Assembly (NCBI GenBank): GCA_025618425.1
Contig: CM046845.1
Coordinates: forward strand, 34,560,277-34,624,276
Source: Heliocidaris tuberculata
Taxonomy: Eukaryota; Echinodermata; Echinoidea; Camarodonta; Echinometridae
Direction: 5' to 3'
Length of the DNA stretch: 64,000 nt
Part shown: positions 53,243 to 64,000 of the stretch, piece by piece
Numbering within the stretch: position 1 is the stretch's first letter
How the letters are laid out: each line of letters starts with the position of its first letter
Program-made: the position numbers and the translations under genes
The notes under the pieces: generated by a model
The model's database searches: none
The model's input: the letters and a program-made list of their open reading frames with translations, nothing else
Told to the model about the DNA's origin: nothing

Positions 53243-55239
53243 GTGGTGGATCCAGTGTCCGAACACTTTTCAGAAAATCAACGGTAGCAAATCAAATATC
53301 AAACGAATATCTGTCAAACTTATATAATGAATGTTCAAAGTCCTACAGAAAAAGAAGTTGATGGAATTTAAAAAAGACAACGTAGATTTAGTGATTTAAT
53401 GAAGGGGTTCCGAGTGAACCCCTTCCCAATGACCCAGCGTTTTGGTCCCTTGAAAAAGGTACTGTATTTCCGAACGTGTGGAACCTTTGGGAAAAAGACA
53501 CACAACCTTTGTTTCAATATTGGTTTTCATACGCGTAGTCCCACGCGTATGGAAACCCATTTTAGGCACTTAACTGTACACGTTCGGTCACTGGCGTAGC
53601 CAGGATTTTTCAAGAGGGGGGGCCAAGGCGAGGGAGCGAAGCGACCGAGCGGGGGAGGGTGTGGGAGGGGGTATCCCCCTCCCACGGTAGGAAAATTTTT
53701 TAAAACCAGGTCATGAAAATGGCATTTTCTGCACCCTAAAATTCTATTCTGGTGTAACCTACTTGAGAAGTGACAGATGAAATAGGATTTTTTTTTTCTC
53801 TACTCCGCTGGAATGAATTGTAGTGGAAGGATTACCACTCCTTGGGGCTCCAGAATTCCAAGCAATACGCAAAATTACATGTAGTTGGTGTGTATAAATA
53901 GCTGTACCAGTGTACATACGAAACGTTGAAACCCGTGTTTTCGGATAGGAAAATATACAGACTAACAACCAAAAACCCACACACAGACACACTGACTATT
54001 GACTAACATATGACTAAGAGGACGTCCTTTCTCATGGAGTGGAATTTATATCTCATCTCAAGCGGTAGTCTCATTTGAAAACACATGCAACATCTTTATT
54101 AGGTGTATGTAAAAGACTTTAGCAATTTATTTAGCTGCCTTGTTTAGCTCTTTATCTCATTTTCTCGGTTAGAGGTTGTTCATTAGTTGCCTAATTCGTA
54201 TATACTACACGAATCCAGCTACGTACTCCTTCATTTAAGTACTGAGGAATTATATAGTTTGATTAATTTTTGTAACCAAAATGAACATCAATGTGAGTAT
54301 TTAGCACGGAAAAATATTAGAATTACATCGTGTAAAGAGTATAGAGATCACAATTTGTAATAAAAACATATGGAAATAATGTAATTACACATAGAGAACG
54401 GGCTAAACAAAGTCTTCATACAACCAAGTCAAGCGCACATGATTTGCCACATGTGAAGGCCGTTTTTGTCATTCAATTTAGTGATAATAGATTTGACTCA
54501 AAACTGTAAACATCAAAGCAGAAAGCATCTCGTCCGATGACTTACTAGTATATAAAATACGACTTGAACAAAGAATGAAATTGTATCTTTTTTGAATATT
54601 CCTCTATAAAATCGAACTCTATCTTGAAAAACAGTGTTTTGCTTCTCCTCGGATGAAGACCATAAAAATGATATAACGGTGACATTGTTTTCGTATAAAA
54701 GCAATGTTGGCTACCACAATGATAACTCTTAAACAAACTCAAGATTTACAAAACGAAGAAAATGGTTATTGCCTCCATCGGACATATACCCATTCACAAA
54801 GAGAGGTTTATATTCGGCAAGAATAACTGATACGCCTCTTCATCATTCTGAGTACAATTTCTTTCAACTCTCGACAAACTAAAAGAAATATAAATGTTCT
54901 GTTACCAATCTACTTAGTCAATGTTGTTAACAAAGTTTCGGGGTTATGATTTGGAAAGGAACAGTTTTTGCTGGAAATGAAAGCAGTGTTTATTTTGTTT
55001 ACTTTTTTGGTAATATTTCCATTTTATTTTTCCTTATTTCGATTGTAAGGTAGGGGTAGGGTAAGTCCTAGTAAGACCAGCATGTGAAAAGGAAATTAGT
55101 TGTTTTTTTTTTTTTTTTGCTCTCCGATCAACAGGGGGGGCCATGGCCCCCTTGTGCCCCCCCTGGCTACGCCAGTGCGTTCGGTAATACAATCTGTTCG
55201 GTAATACAATCTGTTCGGAAATACAATCCTTGACTATAC
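53243..55239 (+). mobile_element. MITE family C, copy 1, split by a hAT-type element
   Basis: The two halves (53243-53588 and 55186-55239) together match copies at 55479-55858 and 59731-60106. Shared landmarks are GGATCCAGTGTCCGAACACT at the left, CATACGCGTAGTCCCACGCG in the middle (a palindrome) and CAATCCTTGACTATAC at the right. Confidence 0.8.
53589..55177. mobile_element. hAT-type non-autonomous element, 8-bp target duplication
   Basis: The ends CACTGGCGTAGCCAGG and CCTGGCTACGCCAGTG are perfect 16-bp inverted repeats. CGTTCGGT is duplicated at 53581-53588 and 55178-55185. Next to each end is a G-rich tract. No transposase frame was found in the 1589 bp. Confidence 0.92.
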
Positions 55240-55352
55240 TAGAACCGGCGCATTGGCTGAGCTGAAACTATATGCTTTGTTTATGTACAGCCCACGTAAA
55301 TAGTCATTTTGGCAAAATCGTGAAATAGGCCCCGCTTCAAAAGTTTTTTAGG

Positions 55353-55388
55353 ATTAGGGTTAGGGTTAGTAGGTTTAGGGTTAGGTTT
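55353..55388 (+). repeat. Short interstitial TTAGGG repeat
   Basis: TTAGGG units, some imperfect, run in tandem for about 36 bp, resembling the vertebrate/deuterostome telomere repeat. It lies just outside the 3' end of the LINE. Confidence 0.7.
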
Positions 55389-55478
55389 TATATCACGAGT
55401 ATGCTGTCATTTTATTCAGGGGTTTCAAGATTCAAGATTCAAGATTCTTTATTTCACTCAATATAAAAACAACATATG

Positions 55479-55858
55479 GTGGTTGATCCAGTGTCCGAAC
55501 ACTTTTCAGAAAATCAACGATAGCAAATAAAATATGAAACGAATATCTGTCAAACTATACATATTGAATGCTCAAAGTCCTACAAAAAAAGAAGTTGATG
55601 GAATTTTAAAAAGACAACGTAGATTTAATACAATATTCCCATCCGAGTGAACCCCTTCCCAACGACGCGGCGTTTTGGTCCCTTGAAAAAGGTACCGTAA
55701 TTCCGAACGTGTGAAACCTATGGGAAAAAGACACAACCTTGGTATCAATAGTGTGGTTTTCATACGCGTAATCCCACGCGTATGAAAACCCATTTTAGGC
55801 GCTTAACTTTACACGTTCGGTAATACAATCTGTTCGGAGTTACAATACTTGACTATAC
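55479..55858 (+). mobile_element. MITE family C, copy 2, inside the LINE 3' UTR
   Basis: It is a full-length copy of the family also at 53243-55239 and 59731-60106. Its position between LINE 3' UTR segments shows that it inserted after the LINE. Confidence 0.8.
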
Positions 55859-56356
55859 ATGTAAAAGTGCTTAATTGCACGTAATGTTCATATATGTAAG
55901 AATACATTTAAAATATGAAAACATAAAAAAGTACATTAAGAATAAACAATTGTAAGGAAAAACAAGGGACATAAATGAGTGGGGATCGAGATTAAAGATC
56001 TTTAAGGATCTTGGCTATTCGACCCCATGGTAAAAAAAAATTGTAACAGTGTATCTTGCATGTACAACACAACAGAACAAAAGAGGGCGTGGGTCTACAA
56101 GAAGGGGGATACAAAGAAGAGAGGGAAAGAGGATAAGAAAGGATAAAAGGGAAAGAGAAAGTTTAGAGAATCAGGAGGGGAATGAGTATGGTGAATAGAA
56201 GAAGACCCTCCTAGAAGACCCACTTACATAATTGTAGTCATACACATGTAACATACAAAACATAACAAACTAGATGATTTATGTAACATTAAAATAGAAA
56301 AAAAATATATATAAAGGGACTGTAGAAAAAAAAAACAAGCGAATAAAACAGGTGAC

Positions 56357-57712
56357 TCAAGTATGTATGTGTAAAAGCCTTTCTTTGTATTGCTTTTTAA
56401 AAATATTAAGTGAGCATGTCGTTTTGAGGCTAGTTGGTAAAGAATTCCATAGTTTAGGACCTGCATAATAAATTGTTCTTTGAGAAACTGTAGTTCTTGC
56501 ATATGGGATATAAAAATCTGCAGATGAGCGGGTAGAATAAGAATGGGTATCAGAGTTAAAGGAAAAATACCGAGTTAAAGATGATGGCAACATTTTTCTA
56601 TGACTGCAATACATAAACATTGCTAGTCTCAGTTCATATAAATCAAATATATTCAAAAGTTGTAATTGTGTAAATAAGGGTTTAGTGGTGGCAAGAAAAG
56701 GTGAATTACATATTATCCTCACCGCTCTTTTTTGCAGTTTGTATATTCTTGACAAGTTCTGTTGAGAAGTTGCAGCCCAAACAAAATACAATATATAAGA
56801 AAAGGATAAATCAAGGTATAATATAGAGATAATAAAATATCTTTTGGCAGGTAATTAAGTTTGTTAAGAACACCAATATTTTGTGAAACTGTCGTGCTGA
56901 TATAATTTATATGGTCGTTCCAACACAGTTTGTCATCAATTTGAATTCCAAGAAATTTTGTGTTAGAAACTATGGTGATCTCAGAGCCATTTAGATATAC
57001 CTTATAATTTGAAATATCAATATTTCTTTTGGTAAAAATCATCATGTGAGTTTTATTTGTATTTAAAAGTAGTTTGTTATCTTTGAGCCAATTGCTAACA
57101 TGTTTTAATTCATTATTTAGAGTTTGAATAAGAGTTTCTTCATCCTTATGGGATAAAGAGAGCGTAGTATCGTCTGCAAAGAGAACATAATTGAGTTTGG
57201 CAGAAGATTTATGAATATCATTTATGAATATTAGAAAAAGGAGGGGGCCTAAAATTGATCCTTGCGGAATTCCGCATGAGATATTTTGCATTTGAGATTG
57301 ACTATTTTCATATACTGTGAATTGTTTACGGTCATCTTGCTCTCTGAAACCACTTAAGAGGAATACCTCTGATGCCATAACAAAATAGTTTGTCTAACAA
57401 TATTTTATGATTTAAACAATCAAAAGCCTTTGAAAGGTCTAAAAACACACTCACTGATATTTCACTTTTATCCATAGCTCTAGCAATGGTATGAGTAAAC
57501 TCAATAAGAGCAGAAGAGGTTGAATGTTTGGACCTGAAGCCAAATTGGTTACAATATAGCAATTGAAATTTGTCAATAAAGTAGATAAGCCGATTATACA
57601 TACATTTCTCAAGAATTTTTGAAAATACAGGAAGGAGGGAAATGGGTCTATAATTTGAATACAAGTTTGACTGACCTTTTTTAAATATAGGAATAACCTT
57701 TGCAACTTTCAT
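56357..57712 (-). pseudogene. LINE reverse transcriptase, frameshifted
   Basis: The first segment (57712 to about 57335) has KVAKVIPIFKKG, YRPISLLPVFSKILEK and motif A FLDLSKAFDCLNH. After a frameshift near 57335 the second (to about 56790) has motif B GIPQGSILGPLLF and motif C FADDTTL. A further frameshift near 56780 precedes the C-terminal LQKRAVRIICNSPF and GPKLWNSLPTSLK region. The catalytic Asp residues persist, but the protein cannot be made. Confidence 0.88.
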
Positions 57713-57746
57713 CTTGTTAGGAAATACACCATTCGTAATAGATGAG

Positions 57747-59327
57747 TTAAATATTGCACATCTTTTTTACTACAGATATATGAATATCATCATATCCTGG
57801 ACTGGTACCATTTCTCATTTTGGATACAATATTTATGATTTCACTTTCATTTATAGGTTTGCAAAAAAAAGTATTCAAGTTTTTTTCAATGTGAGCAGTT
57901 GGAGAAAACTTAGACTGAGATGCATTAGAAAATTCTGATAGCATGTTAGGTGCAACATTTACAAAATAATCATTGAAACCTTTGGCAACAGCTTCATTAG
58001 TAATAGTCATGCCATCTTCTTTGAATTCAGGAAGCTTACTTTTTTTATTCTTTCCTAATAAATTGTTTATAACTTTCCATGTCCCTGGCATATTTCCATT
58101 TGTGTCTTTGAACCTCTGATTATAATAAGTCTTCTTTGCTTTCCGAATTTCTTTTGTGACAAAATTTCTAAATGAATTATATCTGATTTTATTTTCATTG
58201 GTAGGTTTCTTTAGATATTTCCTGTAAAATCTTAGTCTTTTATTGCACAGTTTTCTAAGGTAAGAGGAGTACCATGGTTTTTTAAGTTTCTTTTGTTTAC
58301 GTTTAAGGGTAATAGGAAAACATTCATTATACAAAGTCATGAGTATTGAAATGAAGCTGTTGTAGTTGTCATTTGTGTCTTCAAAATGCACATAGTCATG
58401 CCAATCAATTGCACTCAGTGAGTGATTAAACTTTAAAATATTTGCATCATTAAGAAGACGTGTATACACACATGATTTTTCTCTATTTGCATTTAATTCT
58501 AAAGAGACATTGGTAAAAGAAAACACAGGTAGATGATCACTTACATCACATAATAATATACCTGATTCACAGTAAGCATCAGCATTAGTAAGTATGTTGT
58601 CTAGAAGTGATGCTTTATGGCAAGAAATGCGTGTGGGTTCATTAATCATTGGGTGCATTGAATAAGTGAGAAGAGTGTCTAAAAATCGATTGGAGATATT
58701 GGTACTAGTTACAGATAAAAGATCAATATTGTAGTCACCAAGTAAAAAGCAAGATTTACGTTCATGACTAATTATATGTAAGACTTCACTCAGATTTTGT
58801 AAGAAATCATCGACAGGACTCGCAGGGGGCCTGTAAATCACTCCTACAATACAAGACCTTGATGTAACATTATTAAATTCAGGAATTTCTATAAACACTG
58901 ATTCAAAACTGTTAGACATGAAAGTAAGGTAATTTCTTTGATTGTATTTCACATTGGATTGTATAAACATTCCAGCACCACCTCCTGTTTTGTGGGATCT
59001 ACTATTTGCAATAAAATCATAATTGTCAATGTCATACAGATGTAAAAAAGCATCAGATTTTAACCATGTTTCTGTTAATCCTATGACAGAGAAGTTGTAA
59101 TGAATATCATTTAGAAAGAGAGTGAGATTTTCAAAATTCTTGGCAAGACTACGGCAGTTAAAATGTATACAAGAAAGTTTCTGGTTCTGAACATCTTTTT
59201 CATTTACAAAATTGTTGACAAACTCTTCGCATGAATAATAGCTTGAGGATTCACTGTGCTCTCCACTTGAAAGGTCTAGGTTATTATGAGTAGAAATGGT
59301 TTGTTTTCCTAAAATTGAGTCACACAT
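57747..59327 (-). pseudogene. LINE apurinic-type endonuclease and linker
   Basis: The 526-codon frame contains the endonuclease motifs IHFNCRSL, GLTETWL, VIYRPP, LLGDYNID and the catalytic SDHLPVF, followed by a basic linker and the start of the RT fingers (NGTSPGYDDI). It ends at KKMCNI* near 57747. Comparison with the RT that follows suggests that a small deletion removed the connecting residues and shifted the frame. Confidence 0.88.
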
Positions 59328-59730
59328 AAATACACTGATGTAGAAAACATATAAAGTATTAAAAGTATACAGAAATTAACAGTCTGTGGTTAACAGTAGA
59401 AATAAGTATAATCACAACTGAATATAAACTGTTGAGAAAAAAAAAAAAAAAATATATATATTAAAAGGCTTGATGTAGGTCTAAAGATGAATCGACCAAA
59501 TGCCGTTAATAAAAGAAATTGAATTGCACTAGCATTGCCAATGATAGTTGGAACAATACAAACAAATCCGATGAAGCATTAAGTGATTGGATGTTTGCGA
59601 GTTCACTCTTACGCGTAATACTGACACGGTCACCATTTATGCAAGCTTACGCCACTTTATTTGTAAGAAATAGTGAAGTGCATAATTATCACAATCTTCT
59701 TTCTTTCATTTGCCACTAGTAGTAGTATGG

Positions 59731-60106
59731 TAGTGGATCCAGTGTCTAAACACTTTTCAGAAAATCAACGATATCAAATAAAATATCAAACGAATATCTG
59801 TCAGACTTACATAACGAATGCTCAAAGTCCTGCAGAAAAAGAAGTTGATGGAATTTTAAAAAGACAACGTAAATTTAATACGATATTCCCTTCCGAGTGA
59901 ACCCCTTCCCGACGACGTGGCGTTTTGGTCACTTGAAAAAGGTACTGTATTTCCGAACGTGTGAAACCTATGGGAAAAAGACAACCTTTGTTTCAATAGT
60001 GTGGTTTTCATACGCGTAATCCCACGCGTATGAAAACCCATTTTAGGCGCTTAACTGTACACGTTCGGTAATACAATCTGTTCGGAATTACAATCCTTGA
60101 CTATAC
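59731..60106 (+). mobile_element. MITE family C, copy 3
   Basis: About 376 bp, uninterrupted, with the same end and middle landmarks as copies 1 and 2. It lies about 400 bp upstream of the LINE's 5' end, on the other side of the LINE from copy 1. Confidence 0.82.
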
Positions 60107-61147
60107 TATAACTCGTTTTAACTAAGCGTCAGCACCATGTTCACACTGTTATTTATACTGCACCAAAATTCTGGAATTAGATGCATCTACAAAACGAGCT
60201 TCCAGTCAGTTTGTTTTTAAACGAAAATTGAAATCTCTATTACTGAGCGGTTATGAACTCCCTAATTCCTGAAAACCACTTTCTGTTCTTTGTCAGGCGC
60301 GCACCTCACTGCGCGCACAGAATGAATCACTGATTATCTTTTCAAAGCTCCATTTTGGTACACATTGCGCTAATCCTGACAGATTTATTATCTTACATTG
60401 GCACCAGACCTTTCATGTAAATAAATGACATGTTTAATCTTAGTGTAGGGTGGCTATTAAAAGTATGATGGCGTATATAGGGTTCACTACACAGGTGTCA
60501 GTAAAATAAAATAGATACAGCACTCTCAAGATCTGGGTTACAACTGGCATAGAAGCACATGGAACTTGTTCCACTTTATTATTTCCTTCCTTCTCCACAA
60601 AAATTAATATTCCTAATCACATTGACCAATCATAAAAGTCTCAACTAAATAACTGACCAATCAGAAATAAAAGTTATGAGAGGGGTGAACAAAGATGAAC
60701 ATCAGGGGTGTGTGTAGCTAATTAAGAAAGTGATAACATTATATAATGTGTTTAGCAATGACCATGACACACACAGTGGCCGGTATTCTGATAGCAGGTT
60801 TAATTTAACCCCAGACTAAAGTTAACCCTAGGTTAACTAAACTACACTTAGACCTCACCTCCAGTCTAAGTGTAGTTTAACTCTATTTGGTATTCTGATA
60901 GCCAGGTTTAGTTAACCCTAGGTTAAATGCCCCGCCCAGGTTTAATTACCATGGAGAATCTACTGCACATGCTCAGTAGAGCTCATTTGCTCATGAATAT
61001 TCACAACGCGTGCGATGGATAGAAGATCCGCGACTTGTCAAGGCCAAGGGGATTACCCGGGGGATTACCTTGTGCATTAATTATTGTTGGATATAGTGGC
61101 AATCCGAAAATTTATGTATCGATATATGAAGGCTACGTTCTTTTTAA

Positions 61148-61554
61148 CCCTTTCAGGACAGGAATTATTCAAGGGCTAAATTGATCACATTTCGTTCTTC
61201 AAATTGGCAACAATAACATTTTTCTTTTAGTGCTAGATGGTTCTAATAGGTGTAATGTCCTTTAGAACAATAAACATGGTTAGTGATTTTATCGATACGT
61301 TGAAAAAATTGCCAATTTTGATGAAAAACAATGATTTTGAATCTCTCAATGTGTTGCCAATTTAAGGATTTTGAAGCTTATTCTCCTTTTTAAAATTCCT
61401 GACATCAAATGCAATATGGTCATGTGACAAAAATGGACATAGCATGTGCAGAAATTTTTGCTCTTTCTACTCATACATCTGGTATATTTTTTAGAACTCT
61501 GAATCAAAACTTACTAAGCCAAACCACAAAATGTGGTCAATTGTCTTGAAAGGG
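61148..61554. mobile_element. piggyBac-like 407-bp MITE nested in the TIR element
   Basis: The ends CCCTTTCAGGACAG and TTGTCTTGAAAGGG are inverted and flanked by perfect TTAA (61144-61147 and 61555-61558). Confidence 0.8.
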
Positions 61555-61773
61555 TTAACTATTACCATGCTCTTTTTATTTTGTTTTGTTTTGTTTTTGT
61601 TTTTTTTTCCTACATAACTTTTATAATTCTTTATAAATGCTGTGATTAGGTTTGATTCAACGATTTCCTAATGAAAAACAGGGGAAGTGGCGGAATTGTA
61701 CATTTTGTAGTTGTTTCTAGAGATTGAAAAAAAATAGATCTAGGATGGAATTTCTTTTTAATTGATTAAATAT

Positions 61774-61845
61774 GCCAAGAAAAAATAAATAAAATAGGCA
61801 TATTTAATTGATTAAATATGCCTATTTTATTTATTTTTTCTTGGC
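61774..61845. other. Perfect 35-bp hairpin with 2-nt loop
   Basis: Positions 61774-61808 are the exact reverse complement of 61811-61845. The 19 bp preceding and entering the left arm (TTAATTGATTAAATATGCC) also occur at the hairpin centre, as expected of a replication template switch. Confidence 0.9.
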
Positions 61846-62199
61846 TTTCAAACCTGGGGGGGGGGGGGGGGGGTGACAAGGGGTGACATACGCCGTTTAT
61901 ATCCTAGCTATTTGCCCTTTGCAGTATACGCCACTTTTTAAGTCCACACATCATCACCGGGGACGGTTATTTCTTCGCCCCGGTGATACGCTGTACGTAC
62001 GTGTGTGTAACACTTGCTTTAATTAAAGCGCGCATCTGCGCAGCGCAAGCGCAAGCGCATTTTCGGTGGCTTACAACATGTATTTTTAGACTCTATTTAA
62101 TTTGCATACTGAATAACGCAAGCTAACTAGCTAGCTAGGCCTAAGGCTATGACAGTCTAGTACGAGTTTCAAATCTTTACTAGCAAGATCTACACTGTA

Positions 62200-63130
62200 T
62201 TTTTAGATCATCTGGAGAATATAGATCTAGATCTAAGATAGATCTCAGTCAACGGATAATGCCTCAAAAAATTGGTGAGTAGAAAACCGTTTATCACTTG
62301 AATAAATTCGAGCTAAAAAAAGTTAGGTCTAACAAGTTAACGTTTACTTTGTTGGTCAACATGGTCAAATCTTTCAGCTGTTTTTATGCTAAATAATCAG
62401 CACAAAACATGGACGCATTTTTTTTAGCGCACAGGTTATTTTCAAACAAACTAAAAAATGTGATCCATTAGCAGTTTGAAATGAATTTGGTATCACATGT
62501 CTGATAGGAAATTATATGCCCATTTTTTTTTTGTGTGTGCTAAGCTAAAGAGAAGTAATAATAGGTCTACTTGATCTAATTAGACTAGATCTATGTTTAA
62601 TCCATCCCTTCATATTAAGACAAATTGAAAAGGAATAGATCATGTACTCTAAGACAACGTTAACTTAGATAGAATGAGTTAGATCTAGATCTAGGGTCTA
62701 TGTTTGATGTGACATCTTGGGAAGTTCTCGAGCTATAAGTATAAATATAAACTTGTCCATCACAAACTAGATCTAGATCTAGTTAGTACCGTATCTATTG
62801 TTAAATAAACATAACTTAGACTAAAATTTTTTAGACATAGATCTAGGACCCAACTTTTAACGTTAGATCTAACGTTAACTGTTACGTGTGTAGATCTAAG
62901 ATTGATTTTTCGGTCTAGTCTAGATCTAGACTAGTACTGGACAGGTCTACCGACACTCAGTCTTAGACCTAACGTTAAAACATCACTGGGAAATCGATCA
63001 AACGTTAGATCTACGGTAACGTTTGAGGTAGAGACTAGGCTGATAGTTAACTGTTACTAGATCTAGACTAGGTCTAACGTTGACAGTTAGATCTAACTTT
63101 AGGTAGAATCTAGATAGAAATCTACTAAAA
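62200..63130. repeat. AGATCTAGATCT / TAACGTTAGATCT-rich segment
   Basis: The self-complementary strings AGATCTAGATCT, TCTAGATCTAGA and AACGTTAGATCTAACGTTAA recur dozens of times at irregular spacing. They also appear sparsely near 8330-8890. The only coding hint is ATGCCTCAAAAAATTG/GTGAGT at 62259-62274, which could be a tiny first exon (MPQKI), but no continuation was recognised. Confidence 0.6.
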
Positions 63131-64000
63131 GAAACAAACAAAAACTCTAGATCTAATCTAAGTACGGTACGGTAACGTTACTCGCTACACACACACACGC
63201 ATAAAAAAAAGCAAATTCAAATTTGTTGAGAATAATCTATACTGTATGACTAGACTGTTTTTCAACATTTTGTTAAATTGCCTCCTTTTGGAAGATCTGG
63301 ACTCAAATGCAGGCAATTTCGCTGCAAAAAATAAAAGTAATTTAGGATCCAACGTTAGACTATGTCCGGTAAACGACCTTTTCGTGCCAGGTCCGCGAGA
63401 ATTTCGTTTCGCTACACTAACCGAGATCACGCTATACTACAGCCTATGCCTGCTAGCTACGCGACATGCACAGTTAAACCCGACTTAAACTACCCCCTGC
63501 GCGAGTCTAAATTTCGAGGGAGTTATTACCACACTTAGACTGAGGTTAAACTAAACCTCGCTATCGGAATACCAAATTTTAGCCTGGGGTTAAATATGGC
63601 GACTTAGACCAAGGTTATTACCACACTTAGACTGGGGTTAAGTTAAACCCGGCTATCAGAATACGGGCCAGTGTGTCTAACTAAATACAATGCACAATGA
63701 GTATATACACTGCACATACAACAGTGACTGCACATAGAGTGTGTGCAGGGAACATGACAATGGGATGAAATGTACAATGAACAGGTGATATGGATGGAGA
63801 TGGTATGGTGGGTGACTGGCAGGTGAAAAATGTAATGGACAAGCATGAGATGAGCATGAGCATAAATGTAAACATAACAAAGTTCTCTGACTCATACATG
63901 TAGTGTTCAAAATAAGGCTCTACATTAGTTTAAAGCAGGGATGTAAGACTTCTGGATTTTTCAAAATCAAAGAAATATTTCCGGGTTTTTTTCTGTGACA

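Larger units (their letters stand above)
55424..59335 (-). mobile_element. Jockey-superfamily LINE, nearly full length, inactive
   Basis: On the minus strand the element carries an endonuclease-reverse transcriptase ORF (59327 down to 56357), a 3' UTR broken by a family C MITE (55479-55858) and a (TCTTGAA)n tail ending at about 55424. A short repeat tail instead of poly(A) is common in CR1/Crack/Daphne-type lineages. The 5' end is uncertain and no ORF1 was found. Confidence 0.85.
60778..63669. mobile_element. 2.9-kb TIR element, ends GGCCSGTATTCTGATAGC
   Basis: Long inverted ends (about 180 bp each) are built from repeats of GTATTCTGATAGC, GGTTTAACTTAACCC and CACTTAGACTGGGGTTAA. The 3-bp AGT may be its target duplication (60775-60777 and 63670-63672). 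The interior has a MITE, a perfect hairpin and a segment full of AGATCTAGATCT. No transposase was recognised, so the class is open. Confidence 0.7.
53122..64000 (+). other. Presumed first intron of the alpha-arrestin gene
   Basis: It is almost filled by transposable elements: family C MITEs, a hAT-type insertion, the jockey-superfamily LINE and the large TIR element at 60778-63669. The stretches 60110-60777 and 63673-64000 show no recognisable feature. Confidence 0.45.

Noticed and set aside
54513..54742. Possible transposase remnant in the 53.6-55.2 kb hAT-type element
   Set aside because: The short overlapping frames show no dimerisation or zinc-finger motif.

Overview
The window is animal nuclear DNA: short exons with canonical GT/AG splice sites and large AT-rich introns packed with DNA transposons, foldback MITEs, LINE fragments and minisatellites. 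Repeat style (ACATGTACATGT tracts, many TTAA-flanked foldbacks, TTAGGG telomere-type repeats) and the level of protein divergence suggest a marine invertebrate deuterostome, most likely an echinoderm such as a sea urchin. The species cannot be proven from the sequence alone.

Three host genes can be supported. (1) A complete diacylglycerol O-acyltransferase 1 gene (DGAT1, + strand): 17 coding exons from 14548 to 48886, probably with a non-coding first exon ending at 7980. The exons join in phase to a 486-residue protein with the family motif FYQDWWN and the MBOAT catalytic histidine. (2) The first exons of a minus-strand gene that starts at 7608, head to head with DGAT1, and runs off the left edge; it encodes an acidic, Asp/Glu/Ser-rich N-terminus (possibly BOP1, unproven). 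The GC-rich 7560-7800 interval is a likely shared bidirectional promoter. (3) The first coding exon of an arrestin-domain-containing (alpha-arrestin) gene at 53001-53121 on the + strand; the rest of the gene lies in or beyond 53.1-64 kb.

Everything else is mainly mobile or repetitive. Highlights are a hAT-type element with 8-bp target duplications (1551-3342), a second hAT-type element (53589-55177) nested in a MITE, a complete but dead PIF/Harbinger element (25313-30297) with both its DDE transposase and its MADF/Myb-like ORF in DGAT1 intron 4, a 5'-truncated L2/CR1-like LINE (about 12150-13262), a nearly full-length but frameshifted jockey-superfamily LINE (55424-59335), at least eight TTAA-flanked MITEs, three copies of a tandem-unit element carrying nuclear-receptor-like DR1 motifs, and two polypyrimidine minisatellites.

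The most unusual observation is at DGAT1 exon 7. The last ~27 bp of the exon together with its 5' splice site has been amplified into an array of about 15 units of ~41-42 bp (32615-34440). Most units keep a GT donor, and two MITEs later inserted into the array. At least one decoy donor (32734) would lengthen the protein in frame by 28 residues. A similar exon-end-plus-donor duplication is seen in the divergent acidic gene (1045-1071 versus 1140-1168).
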